A stretch of 64,000 nucleotides of DNA, taken from NCBI RefSeq assembly GCF_003667315.2, contig NZ_RCTZ02000005.1:186001-250000 (forward strand), read 5' to 3'. The notes beneath the pieces were generated by a model. The model saw nothing but the letters and a program-made list of their open reading frames with translations, made no database searches and was not told where the DNA came from. Below, one piece after another: positions 51,491 through 60,635 of the stretch. Positions within the stretch are counted from its first letter, which is position 1, and each line of letters starts with the position of its first letter. A program made the position numbers and the translations under genes. The stretch comes from Tropicibacter alexandrii. GTDB taxonomy: Bacteria; Pseudomonadota; Alphaproteobacteria; Rhodobacterales; Rhodobacteraceae.

Positions 51491-53542
51491 TCAGACTGCG
51501 GAGCGGTGTTCGGGCATCGCTGCCTCGTGATCCGGCAAGCGGAACCGCCCGACCAAGTCGGACAGCCGGGCCCCTTCTGCACGCAAGGCGGCACTGGCCG
51601 CCGAGGCCTGCTCGAACATCCCGGCGTTTTCCTGCGTCACCTGATCCAGATGGCGCACGGCGACGTTGACCTCGCCCAGTCCCTGCGCCTGCTCGGCGGA
51701 CAGTTCCGCGATGCGCCGTATCTGATCGGTCACATCCTCGACCGCTTGCAGGATTTCCGACAAGGAGCCGCCGGTTTGACCGACAAGGGCAACACCGTGT
51801 TGGACCCGCTCGCCCGAGGTGGCGATGAGCGTGCCAATCTGCCGGGCGGCCTCCGTTGTGCGCTGCGCGAGTGAGCGGACCTCGGTTGCGACGACGGCAA
51901 AGCCGCTGCCCGCATGGCCAGCCCGCGCGGCCTCGACCCCGGCATTCAAGGCCAGAAGATTGGTCTGGAACGCGATATCGTCGATCATGTCGCTGATCCG
52001 CGCGATCTCGCCCGCGGAATTGTCGATCTCGGTCATGGCCTTCACGGTTTCTGCGACGATATCCGCCCCGGCGCGGGCTTTCCGGATGGCGTCCTGCCCG
52101 CTGCCATCGGCGGCGCGCGCGCCTGTGCTGCTGTCCTCGATTGCGGTGGTCACCTGTTGCAGGGCAGCGGCGGTCTGCTCCAGCGTGGCGGCGGAGTTTT
52201 CCGTGCGGGTCGAGAGGTTCTCTGAGGATTGGCTGATTTCGGCGGCGCTGGTGGTGACCGCCTGCGCCGTCGTGGAAATCGCCGCGATCACCTCGGTCAA
52301 TTGCGCGACGGCGGTATTGTAGTCGTCGATCAGGGGGGTGTAGGCAGGCTCGAAGCTACCGTCGATCCGTGCATCCAGATCGCCATGTGACAGCTTGCGC
52401 AGGCCCCGGGCGAGCGCGTCGACCACATGCGCCTGCGCCGCTTGGCTGCGGCCCTGTTCGTCGCGCAGGAGGTTGGTTTCATCTATGCCATCGCGGAACA
52501 CGCGCAGATGACGGACCATCTCGCCGATCTCGGCCTTTTCATGGTCCATTCCCGTCAGGTTCAGGCGCAACTCGCCCTCGGCCAGCCGTTTCATGCGCGT
52601 GATCAGGCCTTGCAGTTTGGCCGTCAGGTTGCGGCCAAAAATCCACGCGAGGATCATGCTCAGCGCAAGCGCGCCGCCTGCGCCAAGAACCGTCCGCTGG
52701 ATCATGCTGTCGGAAATCGCCTGCGCGCGCGCCTCGGAGAGAATGACATTGGCCACGGCGACCGGCTGACCGGCGAAGTCGCGGACCACGAAGCCCTTGC
52801 TGCCGAACGGAGCGCCATCGATGGTCAGGGCGCGGATCGGCGTGGCGCCGCCCAGCACCGCGTCCAGCGCCCCCCGGTCCATCAGAGGCGGTCCTGAATA
52901 TTGAACGGTCAGGCGTGTCGCCTCATCGGCAGTCCCGTCGGGCAAGAAGTACAACTCGATCGCATGGTGCGTCCCGGTGACGAGTTCGGTCAGAAAGGCC
53001 GCGTCCAGCGGCAGTCCGAACTCGACCGTGCCGAGATGTTCGCCGTCGTCCCGGACCGGCGCGATGCCGCGAAATCCAAGCCCTGCCGCATCGCGTTGCA
53101 CCCCCGCCATCGAGGCGTGGTCGCGGTTGGCCGCAACCACAAGGGGACGTGATCCCGACAGGTCATCGCCGTATTGGTCGGGGGCGTGCACGGGCAGGAT
53201 CGAAACCGCGTCGGGCGTATGGAATTCGAAATGCACGACACCGGTCTTGCGGGCGAATTCCTCGAAATCCTTGACGAAGAGGCGGTGCAGCCCCTTGGTA
53301 TCGGCTTTTTCGACCGCACGCTGCACACGCGGGATCGCTGCCACGATTTCCGCCATGGACAACGCGGCGTTGACGCGGCTGTCCAAGGCTTCCTGCACCT
53401 GTGCCTCGAACTGGGTCAGCGACCGTTCAGCCGCCTCGCCGGCCAGCTTGCGCGCGCCCAGAAACAGCGGGATCGTGGCCATCGCAACCGAGACCATGGC
53501 ACAGACCATGATCGCAAAGATAATCCTGTACCGCAGAGACAT
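51491..53542 (-). CDS. methyl-accepting chemotaxis protein with double-Cache-type sensor
   Basis: A 683-residue chemoreceptor. A first membrane segment (about 7-29) is followed by a roughly 250-residue periplasmic domain with FEFHTPDAVSILPVHAPDQY and GFRGIAPVRDDGEHLGTVEFG, of the dCache_3 type. A second membrane segment (about 285-305) precedes the HAMP region. The signalling domain has the hairpin tip DIAFQTNLLALNAGVEAARA followed by GFAVVATEVRSLAQ. The ligand is unknown. It is isolated from other che genes. Confidence 0.92.
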   Translation of the reverse strand: MSLRYRIIFAIMVCAMVSVAMATIPLFLGARKLAGEAAERSLTQFEAQVQEALDSRVNAALSMAEIVAAIPRVQRAVEKADTKGLHRLFVKDFEEFARKTGVVHFEFHTPDAVSILPVHAPDQYGDDLSGSRPLVVAANRDHASMAGVQRDAAGLGFRGIAPVRDDGEHLGTVEFGLPLDAAFLTELVTGTHHAIELYFLPDGTADEATRLTVQYSGPPLMDRGALDAVLGGATPIRALTIDGAPFGSKGFVVRDFAGQPVAVANVILSEARAQAISDSMIQRTVLGAGGALALSMILAWIFGRNLTAKLQGLITRMKRLAEGELRLNLTGMDHEKAEIGEMVRHLRVFRDGIDETNLLRDEQGRSQAAQAHVVDALARGLRKLSHGDLDARIDGSFEPAYTPLIDDYNTAVAQLTEVIAAISTTAQAVTTSAAEISQSSENLSTRTENSAATLEQTAAALQQVTTAIEDSSTGARAADGSGQDAIRKARAGADIVAETVKAMTEIDNSAGEIARISDMIDDIAFQTNLLALNAGVEAARAGHAGSGFAVVATEVRSLAQRTTEAARQIGTLIATSGERVQHGVALVGQTGGSLSEILQAVEDVTDQIRRIAELSAEQAQGLGEVNVAVRHLDQVTQENAGMFEQASAASAALRAEGARLSDLVGRFRLPDHEAAMPEHRSAV

Positions 53543-53655
53543 GTACCCGCTCCAAGTTTCACCCGTCCCGCAGGATGTGGTGAAAGACTTGCGCAGCGGT
53601 AAACGCGTCAGGGAAAAGTAACGCAGCTTTTCAAAGGATTAACGTGGGATTCGTC

Positions 53656-54840
53656 TCAATTCCCGAGAATGCGCATGCCCCGGTCGATGCCTTCCAAGGT
53701 CATCGGCACCATGCGATCCTCGAAGATTTCGCGGATCATCTGAATCGACTGGGTATAGCGCCAGTGCTGTTCGGGCACCGGGTTCAACCAAAGGTGGTTG
53801 GACCATTGCCGACGGGCCCGTTCCAGCCAGACCTGTCCGGCCTCCTTGTTCCAGTGTTCGTTGGCACCGCCGGGATAGGCGATCTCGTAGGGCGACATGG
53901 AGGCATCGCCAACGAAAATGCATTTGTAATCCGCGCCATAGGTGTTCAGCACCTCCCAAGTCGGGGTTTGCTGATCCCAGCGGCGGCGGTTGTCCTTCCA
54001 GACGCCTTCATACAGGCAGTTGTGAAAGTAATAGTGATCGAGATGCTTGAACTCGGCGCGCGCGGCCGAGAACAGTTCCTCGACCAGCTTCACATACGGA
54101 TCCATCGAGCCGCCAATGTCGAGGAACAACAAGACCTTGACCGCATTGCGCCGTTCCGGCCGGGTCTGCACGTCGAGATAGCCGTTATGAGCGGTGGCGC
54201 GGATCGTCCCGTCCAGATCGAGTTCCTCGTCCGCCCCCGCGCGCGCCCATTTGCGCAGACGTTTCAGTGCGACCTTGATGTTGCGGGTGCCCAATTCGAC
54301 GCTGTCATCGAGGTTCTTGAACTCGCGCTTGTCCCAGACCTTGACCGCGCGCCTGTGGCGGCTTTCGTTCTGGCCGATGCGCACGCCCTCGGGGTTGTAG
54401 CCGTAGGCCCCAAACGGCGAGGTGCCCGCGGTGCCCACCCATTTCGAGCCACCCTGATGGCGGCCTTTCTGTTCCTCGAGCCGCTTCTTGAGCGTCTCCA
54501 TCAGCTTGTCGAAGCCGCCCATGGCTTCGATCTGCGCCTTTTCTTCCTCGGACAGGTGCTTTTCGGCCATCTTGCGCAGCCAGTCCTCGGGCAGGTCGAG
54601 CGCGTTCAGGACCTGCTCGGGCGTGATGCTGTCGAGCCCCTTGAAGGTGGCGGCAAAGGCCCGGTCAAAGCGGTCGAGATGGCGTTCATCCTTGACCATG
54701 GCCGTGCGGGCGAGAAAGTAGAACGCCTCGACGTCATAGGTGGCGAGGCCTGCGCTCATGCCTTCGAGAAAGGCGAGATATTCGCGCAAGGAGACGGGCA
54801 CGCCGTTGGAGCGGAGGGTTTCGAAGAAGGGAACGAACAT
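53656..54840 (-). CDS. VWA domain protein, CoxE-like
   Basis: A 394-residue protein. The N-terminal half is helical and charged (FFETLRSNGVPVSLREYLAF opens it). The C-terminal VWA domain has the metal-ion-dependent adhesion site LLFLDIGGSMDPYV, with Gly at the position usually Ser in DxSxS, and a later CIFVGDASMSPYE. CoxE-like VWA proteins work with MoxR AAA ATPases in metalloenzyme or complex maturation. A MoxR gene lies about 4 kb upstream on the same strand (58831-59670). Confidence 0.88.
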   Translation of the reverse strand: MFVPFFETLRSNGVPVSLREYLAFLEGMSAGLATYDVEAFYFLARTAMVKDERHLDRFDRAFAATFKGLDSITPEQVLNALDLPEDWLRKMAEKHLSEEEKAQIEAMGGFDKLMETLKKRLEEQKGRHQGGSKWVGTAGTSPFGAYGYNPEGVRIGQNESRHRRAVKVWDKREFKNLDDSVELGTRNIKVALKRLRKWARAGADEELDLDGTIRATAHNGYLDVQTRPERRNAVKVLLFLDIGGSMDPYVKLVEELFSAARAEFKHLDHYYFHNCLYEGVWKDNRRRWDQQTPTWEVLNTYGADYKCIFVGDASMSPYEIAYPGGANEHWNKEAGQVWLERARRQWSNHLWLNPVPEQHWRYTQSIQMIREIFEDRMVPMTLEGIDRGMRILGN

Positions 54841-54913
54841 GGGGATGTTCTAGGTTCCGCAAGAGGCCGGTGCAAGAAAGTAGGATGGGTTAAGACCCAT
54901 CCTACCCAAGATT

Positions 54914-55078
54914 TCACAGCGTCTTTTCAAGGATGATCGTCGCGAACAGGCCCAGCAGGGCAAAGGCGATCGCGTAGACGGCGGCATATTGCGCGATGTC
55001 CAACCCGTTGCCCTTGCGACGTTTGGCGTTGAACCCACCAAGGAGGGCTCCGATCAGGGCAGCGGTCAGGACAATCAT
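54914..55078 (-). CDS. small membrane protein
   Basis: A 54-residue protein beginning MIVLTAALIGALLGGFNAKR, with two hydrophobic segments separated by a basic loop (NAKRRKGNGLD). Its ATG overlaps the stop of the DUF2927 lipoprotein gene. I recognise it only as a conserved small Rhodobacterales membrane protein; function unknown. Confidence 0.7.
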   Translation of the reverse strand: MIVLTAALIGALLGGFNAKRRKGNGLDIAQYAAVYAIAFALLGLFATIILEKTL

Positions 55079-56463
55079 AGGGCGCCTCGTCTCCGTCTGG
55101 CGGGGTTGAGCGAGCCGATCTCGCGCAGCTTGGCGCGCACGGCCCATTCCGAGCCGAACCCGTAGCGTGCCCAGCCCAGACTGTCCAGACGCACCTTGCG
55201 CCCCTCGGTCACACGTCCGTCAAGTTCCAGCGCCTCGGCGCGCAGCATCATCAAGGTCGCCAGCAGGGCCGCGTTTTCATGCCGCGCCGCGGTGTCCAGA
55301 TGCGGGGTCAGCAGGGCCAGCGCATCCTTGGCGCGACCGGCCGAGATCGCATAGGCGGCCAGTTGCGAGGCGACATAGGCCCGGTGCAGCGCGGTGTCCG
55401 GCGATTTGCCGAAAAACCGTTGCGCCAGAACGAAATGGTCCTGTGCGGCCTGCGGATCGGTGGCCTGCAACAGCCGTCCCATGGCGTAGTGCGAAAACGC
55501 ACGGCGATGGTCCGTCCAGCCCAGGGCCGAGGCGACCTTCAGCGCCTCTGTTGCGGCGCTGCGGCGCTGCGCGGGGTTCGCGCCGGGGCCAAGCGCGGTC
55601 TGCACCGCATCGATCCAGATCCTCGGCGTCTTGGACAGGCGCTGCGGCGCGACATTGACGCCGCGCGGATTGATCCGCGCAAGGATCGCGGGCAGGCGGT
55701 CGGCGACCTCGTTGCGGGTCATGCCGTTGCGCAGGCCCGGATCATAATAGGCACGCAGGATGGTCATGTCATGACCGGTCAGCACCGTATGCACGTTGTC
55801 GTCGTTGAACACGCTGTCGGGCAGGCGGTACAGGTCGTTGAGCGGCCCGATGGCCTGCGCCAGTTCCTCGTGCAGGCAGTCGCGGACCTCCTGCGGCGAG
55901 GAATCGTTGGGCAGGAAGATCGCCAGCCGTTCGCGGGTGCGCAATTGCGACCACGACACCTTCTTGGTGCGGCGGGCAGAGCGGTATTCCGCCAGCGACG
56001 AGACGTTGGGCACCACGAAACAGGCCGCAGAGGGCAGCGTGTCACGGATTTCGGAGCGGGTGACGGCCTGCACGGTGATATTGGCATTGGCCCCACCGGT
56101 CAGATCGATCTGGATGCCGGCCTCTGTGCGCAGGCGATGCAACAGACGCTTGAGGTCGGGCGTCAGCGAAACCGGCGCCTCGCCAGTGACGCGCACCGTG
56201 ATCGGCCCCTCGAACCGGGTGAAGACCGGCAATTGACGCCCCGATTCCAAGGTAAAGGCCAGATCCAGGAAATCGCGCGCCATGTCGGAATTCGACGCCA
56301 CCGGCGGTTGCGGCCGCGGCACCGAAAAGGATTTCATCGGCGGCAGTGATGCCTCGCTTTCCACGCTAGATGCGGCGCGGGTCGGCGTGTCGCCCTGACC
56401 GACGGGCATGCAGGCGCCCAGCAGCAGGTAGAACGGCAAGAGGTAACGTCTGGCTTTGCGCAT
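55075..56463 (-). CDS. DUF2927 lipoprotein
   Basis: A 462-residue protein from the ATG at 56463 (MRKARRYLLPFYLLLGAC), with lipobox cysteine near residue 18. A polar linker is followed by the DUF2927 core, with RLAIFLPNDSSPQEVRDCLH and EELAQAIGPLNDLYRLPDSV, whose HEE arrangement is reminiscent of a metalloprotease helix (HExx-like, CLHEELAQ). The C-terminal 200 residues are TPR-like helices. Periplasmic; function unknown. It overlaps both neighbours by 4 nt. Confidence 0.8.
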   Translation of the reverse strand: MRKARRYLLPFYLLLGACMPVGQGDTPTRAASSVESEASLPPMKSFSVPRPQPPVASNSDMARDFLDLAFTLESGRQLPVFTRFEGPITVRVTGEAPVSLTPDLKRLLHRLRTEAGIQIDLTGGANANITVQAVTRSEIRDTLPSAACFVVPNVSSLAEYRSARRTKKVSWSQLRTRERLAIFLPNDSSPQEVRDCLHEELAQAIGPLNDLYRLPDSVFNDDNVHTVLTGHDMTILRAYYDPGLRNGMTRNEVADRLPAILARINPRGVNVAPQRLSKTPRIWIDAVQTALGPGANPAQRRSAATEALKVASALGWTDHRRAFSHYAMGRLLQATDPQAAQDHFVLAQRFFGKSPDTALHRAYVASQLAAYAISAGRAKDALALLTPHLDTAARHENAALLATLMMLRAEALELDGRVTEGRKVRLDSLGWARYGFGSEWAVRAKLREIGSLNPARRRRGAL

Positions 56464-56918
56464 CACGGTCTCTGGTACTTGATGAAAGGGGTCAGAACGC
56501 CGATCCGGTCATAAAGCCGCCGGGCGGTGTCATTGAACTCCTGAGTCAACCAGTAGACAGCCGGTGCGCCATGCGAGTCGGCGGCGGCATAGACGCCTTC
56601 GATCAGCGCCCGGCCCACACCCATGCCCCGCACATCCGGATCGGCGTAGAGATCCTGCAGATAGCAGACCTCTTCGACTTTCCAGGCGTGACGGTGGAAC
56701 AGGTAATGGGTGAGGCCCACGACACGACCGTCCAACTCGGCCACCAGCGCGTTGTAGTCGCGCGGGTCGTCGCCGAGAAGGCGCGCAAAGGTCGAGGTGT
56801 AAACAGCGTCCGACACGCTGGATTCGTAAAAATCCAGATAGCCCGTCCAGAGCCTGCGCCATGCCTGTTCATCCTCGGCACGCAGCGCGCGCACGGAGAG
56901 AGCCGTCGTTTGGGACAC
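56463..56918 (-). CDS. GNAT-family N-acetyltransferase
   Basis: A 151-residue acetyltransferase. The acetyl-CoA loop is VCYLQDLYADPDVRGMGVGR (the RGxGxG/A motif), followed by LTQEFNDTARRLYDRIG. The substrate is not predictable. It is first in a three-gene overlapping set with the DUF2927 lipoprotein and the small membrane protein. Confidence 0.87.
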   Translation of the reverse strand: MSQTTALSVRALRAEDEQAWRRLWTGYLDFYESSVSDAVYTSTFARLLGDDPRDYNALVAELDGRVVGLTHYLFHRHAWKVEEVCYLQDLYADPDVRGMGVGRALIEGVYAAADSHGAPAVYWLTQEFNDTARRLYDRIGVLTPFIKYQRP

Positions 56919-57221
56919 TGTTAGAAGCCTGCCTGCTTGTTGTTACTCGGATGGAATGAACATCCGGTGCTTTTCTGTCCTCTGTTAGGACACTATAGGG
57001 CATAACTGAGTTTTTTGGACAAGCTGTTAACAAAGCCCGCCGAGATTTTTCCCGCACTCGGAAAAAGCGATCAGCTTTTATTAAAAATCAACATGTTGCA
57101 TGGTGCCGAGATGCAACAATATCTTAAGGTTGTTTGGGTTTACCCAATGTTAGGAAACATTAACGCCTGATGAATCCCTCGAAGCGTGGCGTGAATGCGG
57201 CGCTTTGCCCTACGTCAGGCC
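56919..57221. other. AT-rich intergenic region upstream of the GNAT operon
   Basis: 303 bp, visibly richer in A and T than the surroundings, with no credible ORF. It holds three consecutive inverted repeats, listed separately, at the end away from the GNAT gene. Confidence 0.6.
57094..57161. promoter_or_regulatory. three consecutive inverted repeats
   Basis: TGTTGCAT-N9-ATGCAACA (57094-57118), GGGT-TT-ACCC (57136-57145) and AATGTT-AGGA-AACATT (57146-57161). They lie 60-130 bp from the AEC gene's stop and about 175-240 bp upstream of the GNAT start. They could be operators or RNA hairpins downstream of the AEC gene. Confidence 0.45.
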
Positions 57222-58124
57222 TCAGGCGAGCCACGCCAGCGAGATCAGCGACAGGGTCGATGTCCAGATCACGACGGGGGCGATCTGGTCGGTGCGGATG
57301 CCGTGCAGCATGGCCAGCGAAAAGGCCATGGCCCCCGATGGCCCCGCCGCTGCCAGCACCAGCAGCGTCTCCCATTCCGGGGGTCTTTGGCCGATATGCA
57401 GCACCGCCCAGACCAGCGCCGGAAAGACCATCAGCTTGACCGCGGCGATGGTGGCGATGGTGGGCGAGGGGGCGAGGCTGTGCCCCGACAGGATCACGCC
57501 GAGGGCGAACAAGGTCAGCGGCGCGGCGCCAGCACCTGCGAAATGCATCGCGGTCAGGACCGGTTCAGGCACCGGGATCGGCAGCACATGGGTCAACCCG
57601 CCCAATGCGATGGCGATCAGGACCGGGTTCTGCACGACGCGCGCCAGCGACGCGCCCGGACGCCCGCCGCGATGGGCGATCAAGCCGGTCGTCACGATGA
57701 AGAAGCCGAAGGTGACCGAACTGTCCCATGCCACGATTCCGGTGATCGGCAGCGCGGCGGCCTCGCCATAGATCAGGAACGAGATCGGCCAGATATACAG
57801 CAGCGTGTTGACGAAGACGGTCGCCATGGCCAGCAACCACGCCTCGGGCAGGTCGCGCTTCAGCACGCCAAGCGCGAGGCCCAGCGTCAGGGTGAACGTC
57901 GCGACTTGGCACAGGGCATACAGGCCGATGGCCTCGGCCCGGAAGGCGCTGAAATCCAGCCCTTGGATCAGGGGAAAGATCAGCGCCGGTTGCAACACCA
58001 GAAACGTCACGCGGTTTACGGCTGCTGCCTCGTCGCGGGTGAAGCGGCCCATCCGCCCAAGGACAAAGCCAAGCGCCAGCATGGAAAAGACGGGCAGGAT
58101 GTCATGGGTCAGGATCGTCAGCAT
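57222..58124 (-). CDS. AEC-family transporter
   Basis: A 300-residue polytopic membrane protein from the ATG giving MLTILTHDILPVFSML; a GTG at 58139 is an alternative start. About ten hydrophobic segments in the auxin-efflux-carrier/MdcF pattern, with PVFSMLALGFVLGRMG near the start. Members export or import malonate, malate or related acids; the substrate is unknown here. Confidence 0.88.
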   Translation of the reverse strand: MLTILTHDILPVFSMLALGFVLGRMGRFTRDEAAAVNRVTFLVLQPALIFPLIQGLDFSAFRAEAIGLYALCQVATFTLTLGLALGVLKRDLPEAWLLAMATVFVNTLLYIWPISFLIYGEAAALPITGIVAWDSSVTFGFFIVTTGLIAHRGGRPGASLARVVQNPVLIAIALGGLTHVLPIPVPEPVLTAMHFAGAGAAPLTLFALGVILSGHSLAPSPTIATIAAVKLMVFPALVWAVLHIGQRPPEWETLLVLAAAGPSGAMAFSLAMLHGIRTDQIAPVVIWTSTLSLISLAWLA

Positions 58125-58214
58125 GTTGCCAGAGACCACGCTCGGTCGGGCGGCGCAAGCGCGCTCGGAACGGGTCGTCGTGACGGGCGTTCCAAGACCG
58201 AAGGGAGAACGGTC

Positions 58215-58829
58215 ATGTGGGACTGGCTACAGCAGAACGGCCCGGCGCTGAACGTGATGCTCAACGCGGTCATGTTGTTGGTCTGGGGCGCGTATCTTCA
58301 GCTGTTCTGGATGTCCTTCCAGCGCGCCAACCGCGCGGTCATCCATATCAGCCGCGCCGCCGAGGACGGGCGTGACGCGCGGTTGATCGTATCGAACATG
58401 GGCAGCGAGGCGGTCTACATCCTTGCGATGCAGGTGCGCCTGACCTGTGGGGACCGGCAGATGGCGGCCTCGGTCACGGACAAGGTCGAACGCAGCCCCG
58501 TCGATGACGAGGATTTCCGCGACCGCACCTTGCAAGGGCCCTTGGCGGGGGGCGATGCGGTCGATGTCGGCGGGTTCCGCACCGTCCTGCAACGCGCCGA
58601 ACATTGCCTCGGCGAAGGCGTCGAGTTGGAAGACTGTTCCGAGGTCGAGGTCACCGTCATCGTGGCCGCGCAGCAGGCACACAAGCTGCTGGGCGGCTAC
58701 AAACGTTATCGGATTCACGGCAGCGAAGGTAACCTGACCTTCGACAGCGAAGACGTGCTGACCCGGCAGATCCGGTCGTGGCGGCATCGCCGACAGTTGC
58801 GCAAGGAACTGACCGCGCGCAACGTGTGA
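58215..58829 (+). CDS. membrane-anchored protein of unknown function
   Basis: A 204-residue protein beginning MWDWLQQNGPALNVMLNAVM, with one membrane segment (about 11-32) and a soluble domain rich in beta-strand pattern (ARLIVSNMGSEAVYILAMQV; VELEDCSEVEVTVIVAAQQA). GGGAG precedes the ATG. No family recognised. It is convergent with the MoxR gene, with 1 bp between the stops. Confidence 0.65.
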   Translation: MWDWLQQNGPALNVMLNAVMLLVWGAYLQLFWMSFQRANRAVIHISRAAEDGRDARLIVSNMGSEAVYILAMQVRLTCGDRQMAASVTDKVERSPVDDEDFRDRTLQGPLAGGDAVDVGGFRTVLQRAEHCLGEGVELEDCSEVEVTVIVAAQQAHKLLGGYKRYRIHGSEGNLTFDSEDVLTRQIRSWRHRRQLRKELTARNV

Positions 58830-58830
58830 C

Positions 58831-59670
58831 TCAGCGCTCGCGCCGGGCCATGAAGGCGAGCCGCTCGAACAGGTGAACGTCCTGCTCGTTCTTCAGCAAA
58901 GCGCCGTGCAATTTCGGCAAGGCGCTGGCGCCGTCACGCTTGAGGTCCTCGGCGTCCATGTCCTCGGCCAAGAGCAGCTTGAGCCAGTCCAGCACTTCCG
59001 AGGTCGACGGCTTCTTCTTCAACCCCGGCTGTTCGCGCAGTTCGTAGAACTGTGTCAGGGCCGTGGTCAGAAGCTGGTCCTTGATGCCGGGGTGGTGGAC
59101 CTCGACGATCTTGCGCAGGGTGTCGGGGTCGGGAAACTTGATGTAGTGGAAGAAGCACCGCCGCAGGAAGGCGTCGGGCAGTTCCTTTTCGTTGTTCGAC
59201 GTGATGATGACGATGGGGCGGTTGACCGCGCGGATCGTCTCGCCCGTCTCGTAGACGTGGAATTCCATCCGGTCGAGTTCCTGCAACAGGTCGTTGGGGA
59301 ATTCGATATCGGCCTTGTCGATCTCGTCGATCAGCAGGACGACCTTGTGATCCGCCTCGAAGGCCTGCCACAGCTTGCCCTTGCGGATGTAGTTCTTGAC
59401 GTCATGCACACGTTCGTCACCCAACTGGCTGTCGCGCAACCGGCTGACGGCGTCATATTCATACAACCCCTGCTGCGCCTTGGTCGTCGACTTGATGTTC
59501 CATTCGATCATCGGCAGGCCAAGCGCCTTGGCCACCTGCCGCGCCAGTTCGGTCTTGCCCGTGCCCGGCTCGCCCTTGACCAGCAGCGGACGTTCCAGCG
59601 TCACGGCGGCGTTCACGGCCATGGTCAGGTCGTCGGTGGAAACGTAGTCATCGGTGCCGTCAAAGCGCAT
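58831..59670 (-). CDS. MoxR-family AAA ATPase
   Basis: A 279-residue AAA+ protein from the ATG giving MRFDGTDDYVSTDDLTM. Walker A is KGEPGTGKTELARQVAKALG, Walker B is VVLLIDEIDKADIEFPNDLL, sensor 1 is IVIITSNNEKELPDAFLRRC. MoxR ATPases act as chaperones with VWA partners; the CoxE-like protein at 53656-54840 is a likely partner though not adjacent. AGGAGAG precedes the start. Confidence 0.93.
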   Translation of the reverse strand: MRFDGTDDYVSTDDLTMAVNAAVTLERPLLVKGEPGTGKTELARQVAKALGLPMIEWNIKSTTKAQQGLYEYDAVSRLRDSQLGDERVHDVKNYIRKGKLWQAFEADHKVVLLIDEIDKADIEFPNDLLQELDRMEFHVYETGETIRAVNRPIVIITSNNEKELPDAFLRRCFFHYIKFPDPDTLRKIVEVHHPGIKDQLLTTALTQFYELREQPGLKKKPSTSEVLDWLKLLLAEDMDAEDLKRDGASALPKLHGALLKNEQDVHLFERLAFMARRER

Positions 59671-60140
59671 GCATGCTCTCCTGTCTGTCGCGGCACAGGG
59701 GTAAGCCGCCCCCGCGTGCATTGCAAGCCGCGCAGGCACCGGATGGGCGGTCGGGGCGGCGGGCCGCGCGCGAAACGGTGTTCTGCACATGAGAACAAAA
59801 CTGGACAAAATATGGATATTGTGCGCACCGGCGCACGGTCCGCGCCAAGGGTGCGTGAAACATTTGATCTAGGTTAAAGGCAGCCGCTGCGGGCCGTGAT
59901 AGCCAGCAAGCGTCCTGTCTGAACCGGAAATCCGTGGCCAAGGGCGCGTTCACAGGTCGTTACCGGACAGCGTCGCGCCATTTGTCACATTTCGTTTCAC
60001 GCATGGCGGGAAATCGCCGCGACGCAGCCCGGATTGTGTAGTGACAAGGGGTAATCGTTGGGTTAAGAGCCGCCCTTAGGGGTGCCATATATCTAGGGAA
60101 TTTCGACATGATGGATATTGGCGAGCACGAGGGAACAGAA
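59671..60140. other. intergenic region upstream of dksA
   Basis: 470 bp without a credible gene; the overlapping frames in it have no motif or ribosome site. It must hold the dksA promoter, but I could not assign -35 and -10 boxes with correct spacing. An ATG at 60108, in frame with dksA, would extend that protein by 11 residues. Confidence 0.5.
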
Positions 60141-60563
60141 ATGAAACCTGAGAACTTCCTGCCCGATGACTACACACCGGCAGAGGACGAACCCTTCATG
60201 AACGAGCGTCAGACGGAATATTTCCGTCGGAAGTTGCTGGCTTGGAAGCAGGATATTCTTGCCGACAGCCGCGACACGATCGAAACGCTGCAGGAAGGCA
60301 CGCGGAACATTCCCGACGTGACCGACCGCGCCAGCGAAGAGACCGATCGCGCGCTCGAATTGCGCACGCGCGACCGCCAGCGCAAGCTGGTCTCCAAGAT
60401 CGACGCCGCGCTGCGCCGCATCGAAGAGGGCGAATACGGGTATTGCGAGGTGACCGGCGAGCCGATCAGCCTGAAACGGTTGGACGCCCGCCCGATCGCG
60501 ACCATGAGCCTCGAAGCTCAGGAACGCCACGAGCGCCGGGAAAAGGTCCATCGCGACGACTGA
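60141..60563 (+). CDS. dksA: RNA polymerase-binding transcription factor DksA, one-cysteine form
   Basis: A 140-residue protein from the ATG giving MKPENFLPDDYTPAEDEPFM, with GAGGGA before it. The coiled-coil region begins MNERQTEYFRRKLLAWKQDI, and the tip has DRASEETDRALELR. The C-terminal globule reads YGYCEVTGEPISLKRLDARP, where only one of the four zinc cysteines remains. This is the zinc-independent type described for Rhodobacter. It binds the RNA polymerase secondary channel and works with ppGpp in the stringent response. Confidence 0.93.
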   Translation: MKPENFLPDDYTPAEDEPFMNERQTEYFRRKLLAWKQDILADSRDTIETLQEGTRNIPDVTDRASEETDRALELRTRDRQRKLVSKIDAALRRIEEGEYGYCEVTGEPISLKRLDARPIATMSLEAQERHERREKVHRDD

Positions 60564-60587
60564 GTGTCGACGCTGGCATCAAATAGG

Positions 60588-60617
60588 AACGCCGGAGGCC
60601 TTGCCTTCGGCGTTTTT
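60588..60617 (+). terminator. intrinsic terminator of dksA
   Basis: Stem AACGCCG/CGGCGTT extended inward by AGG/CCT pairs, followed by five Ts, 24 bp after the dksA stop. Confidence 0.82.
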
Positions 60618-60635
60618 CTTTGCGCATAGGGCGGC

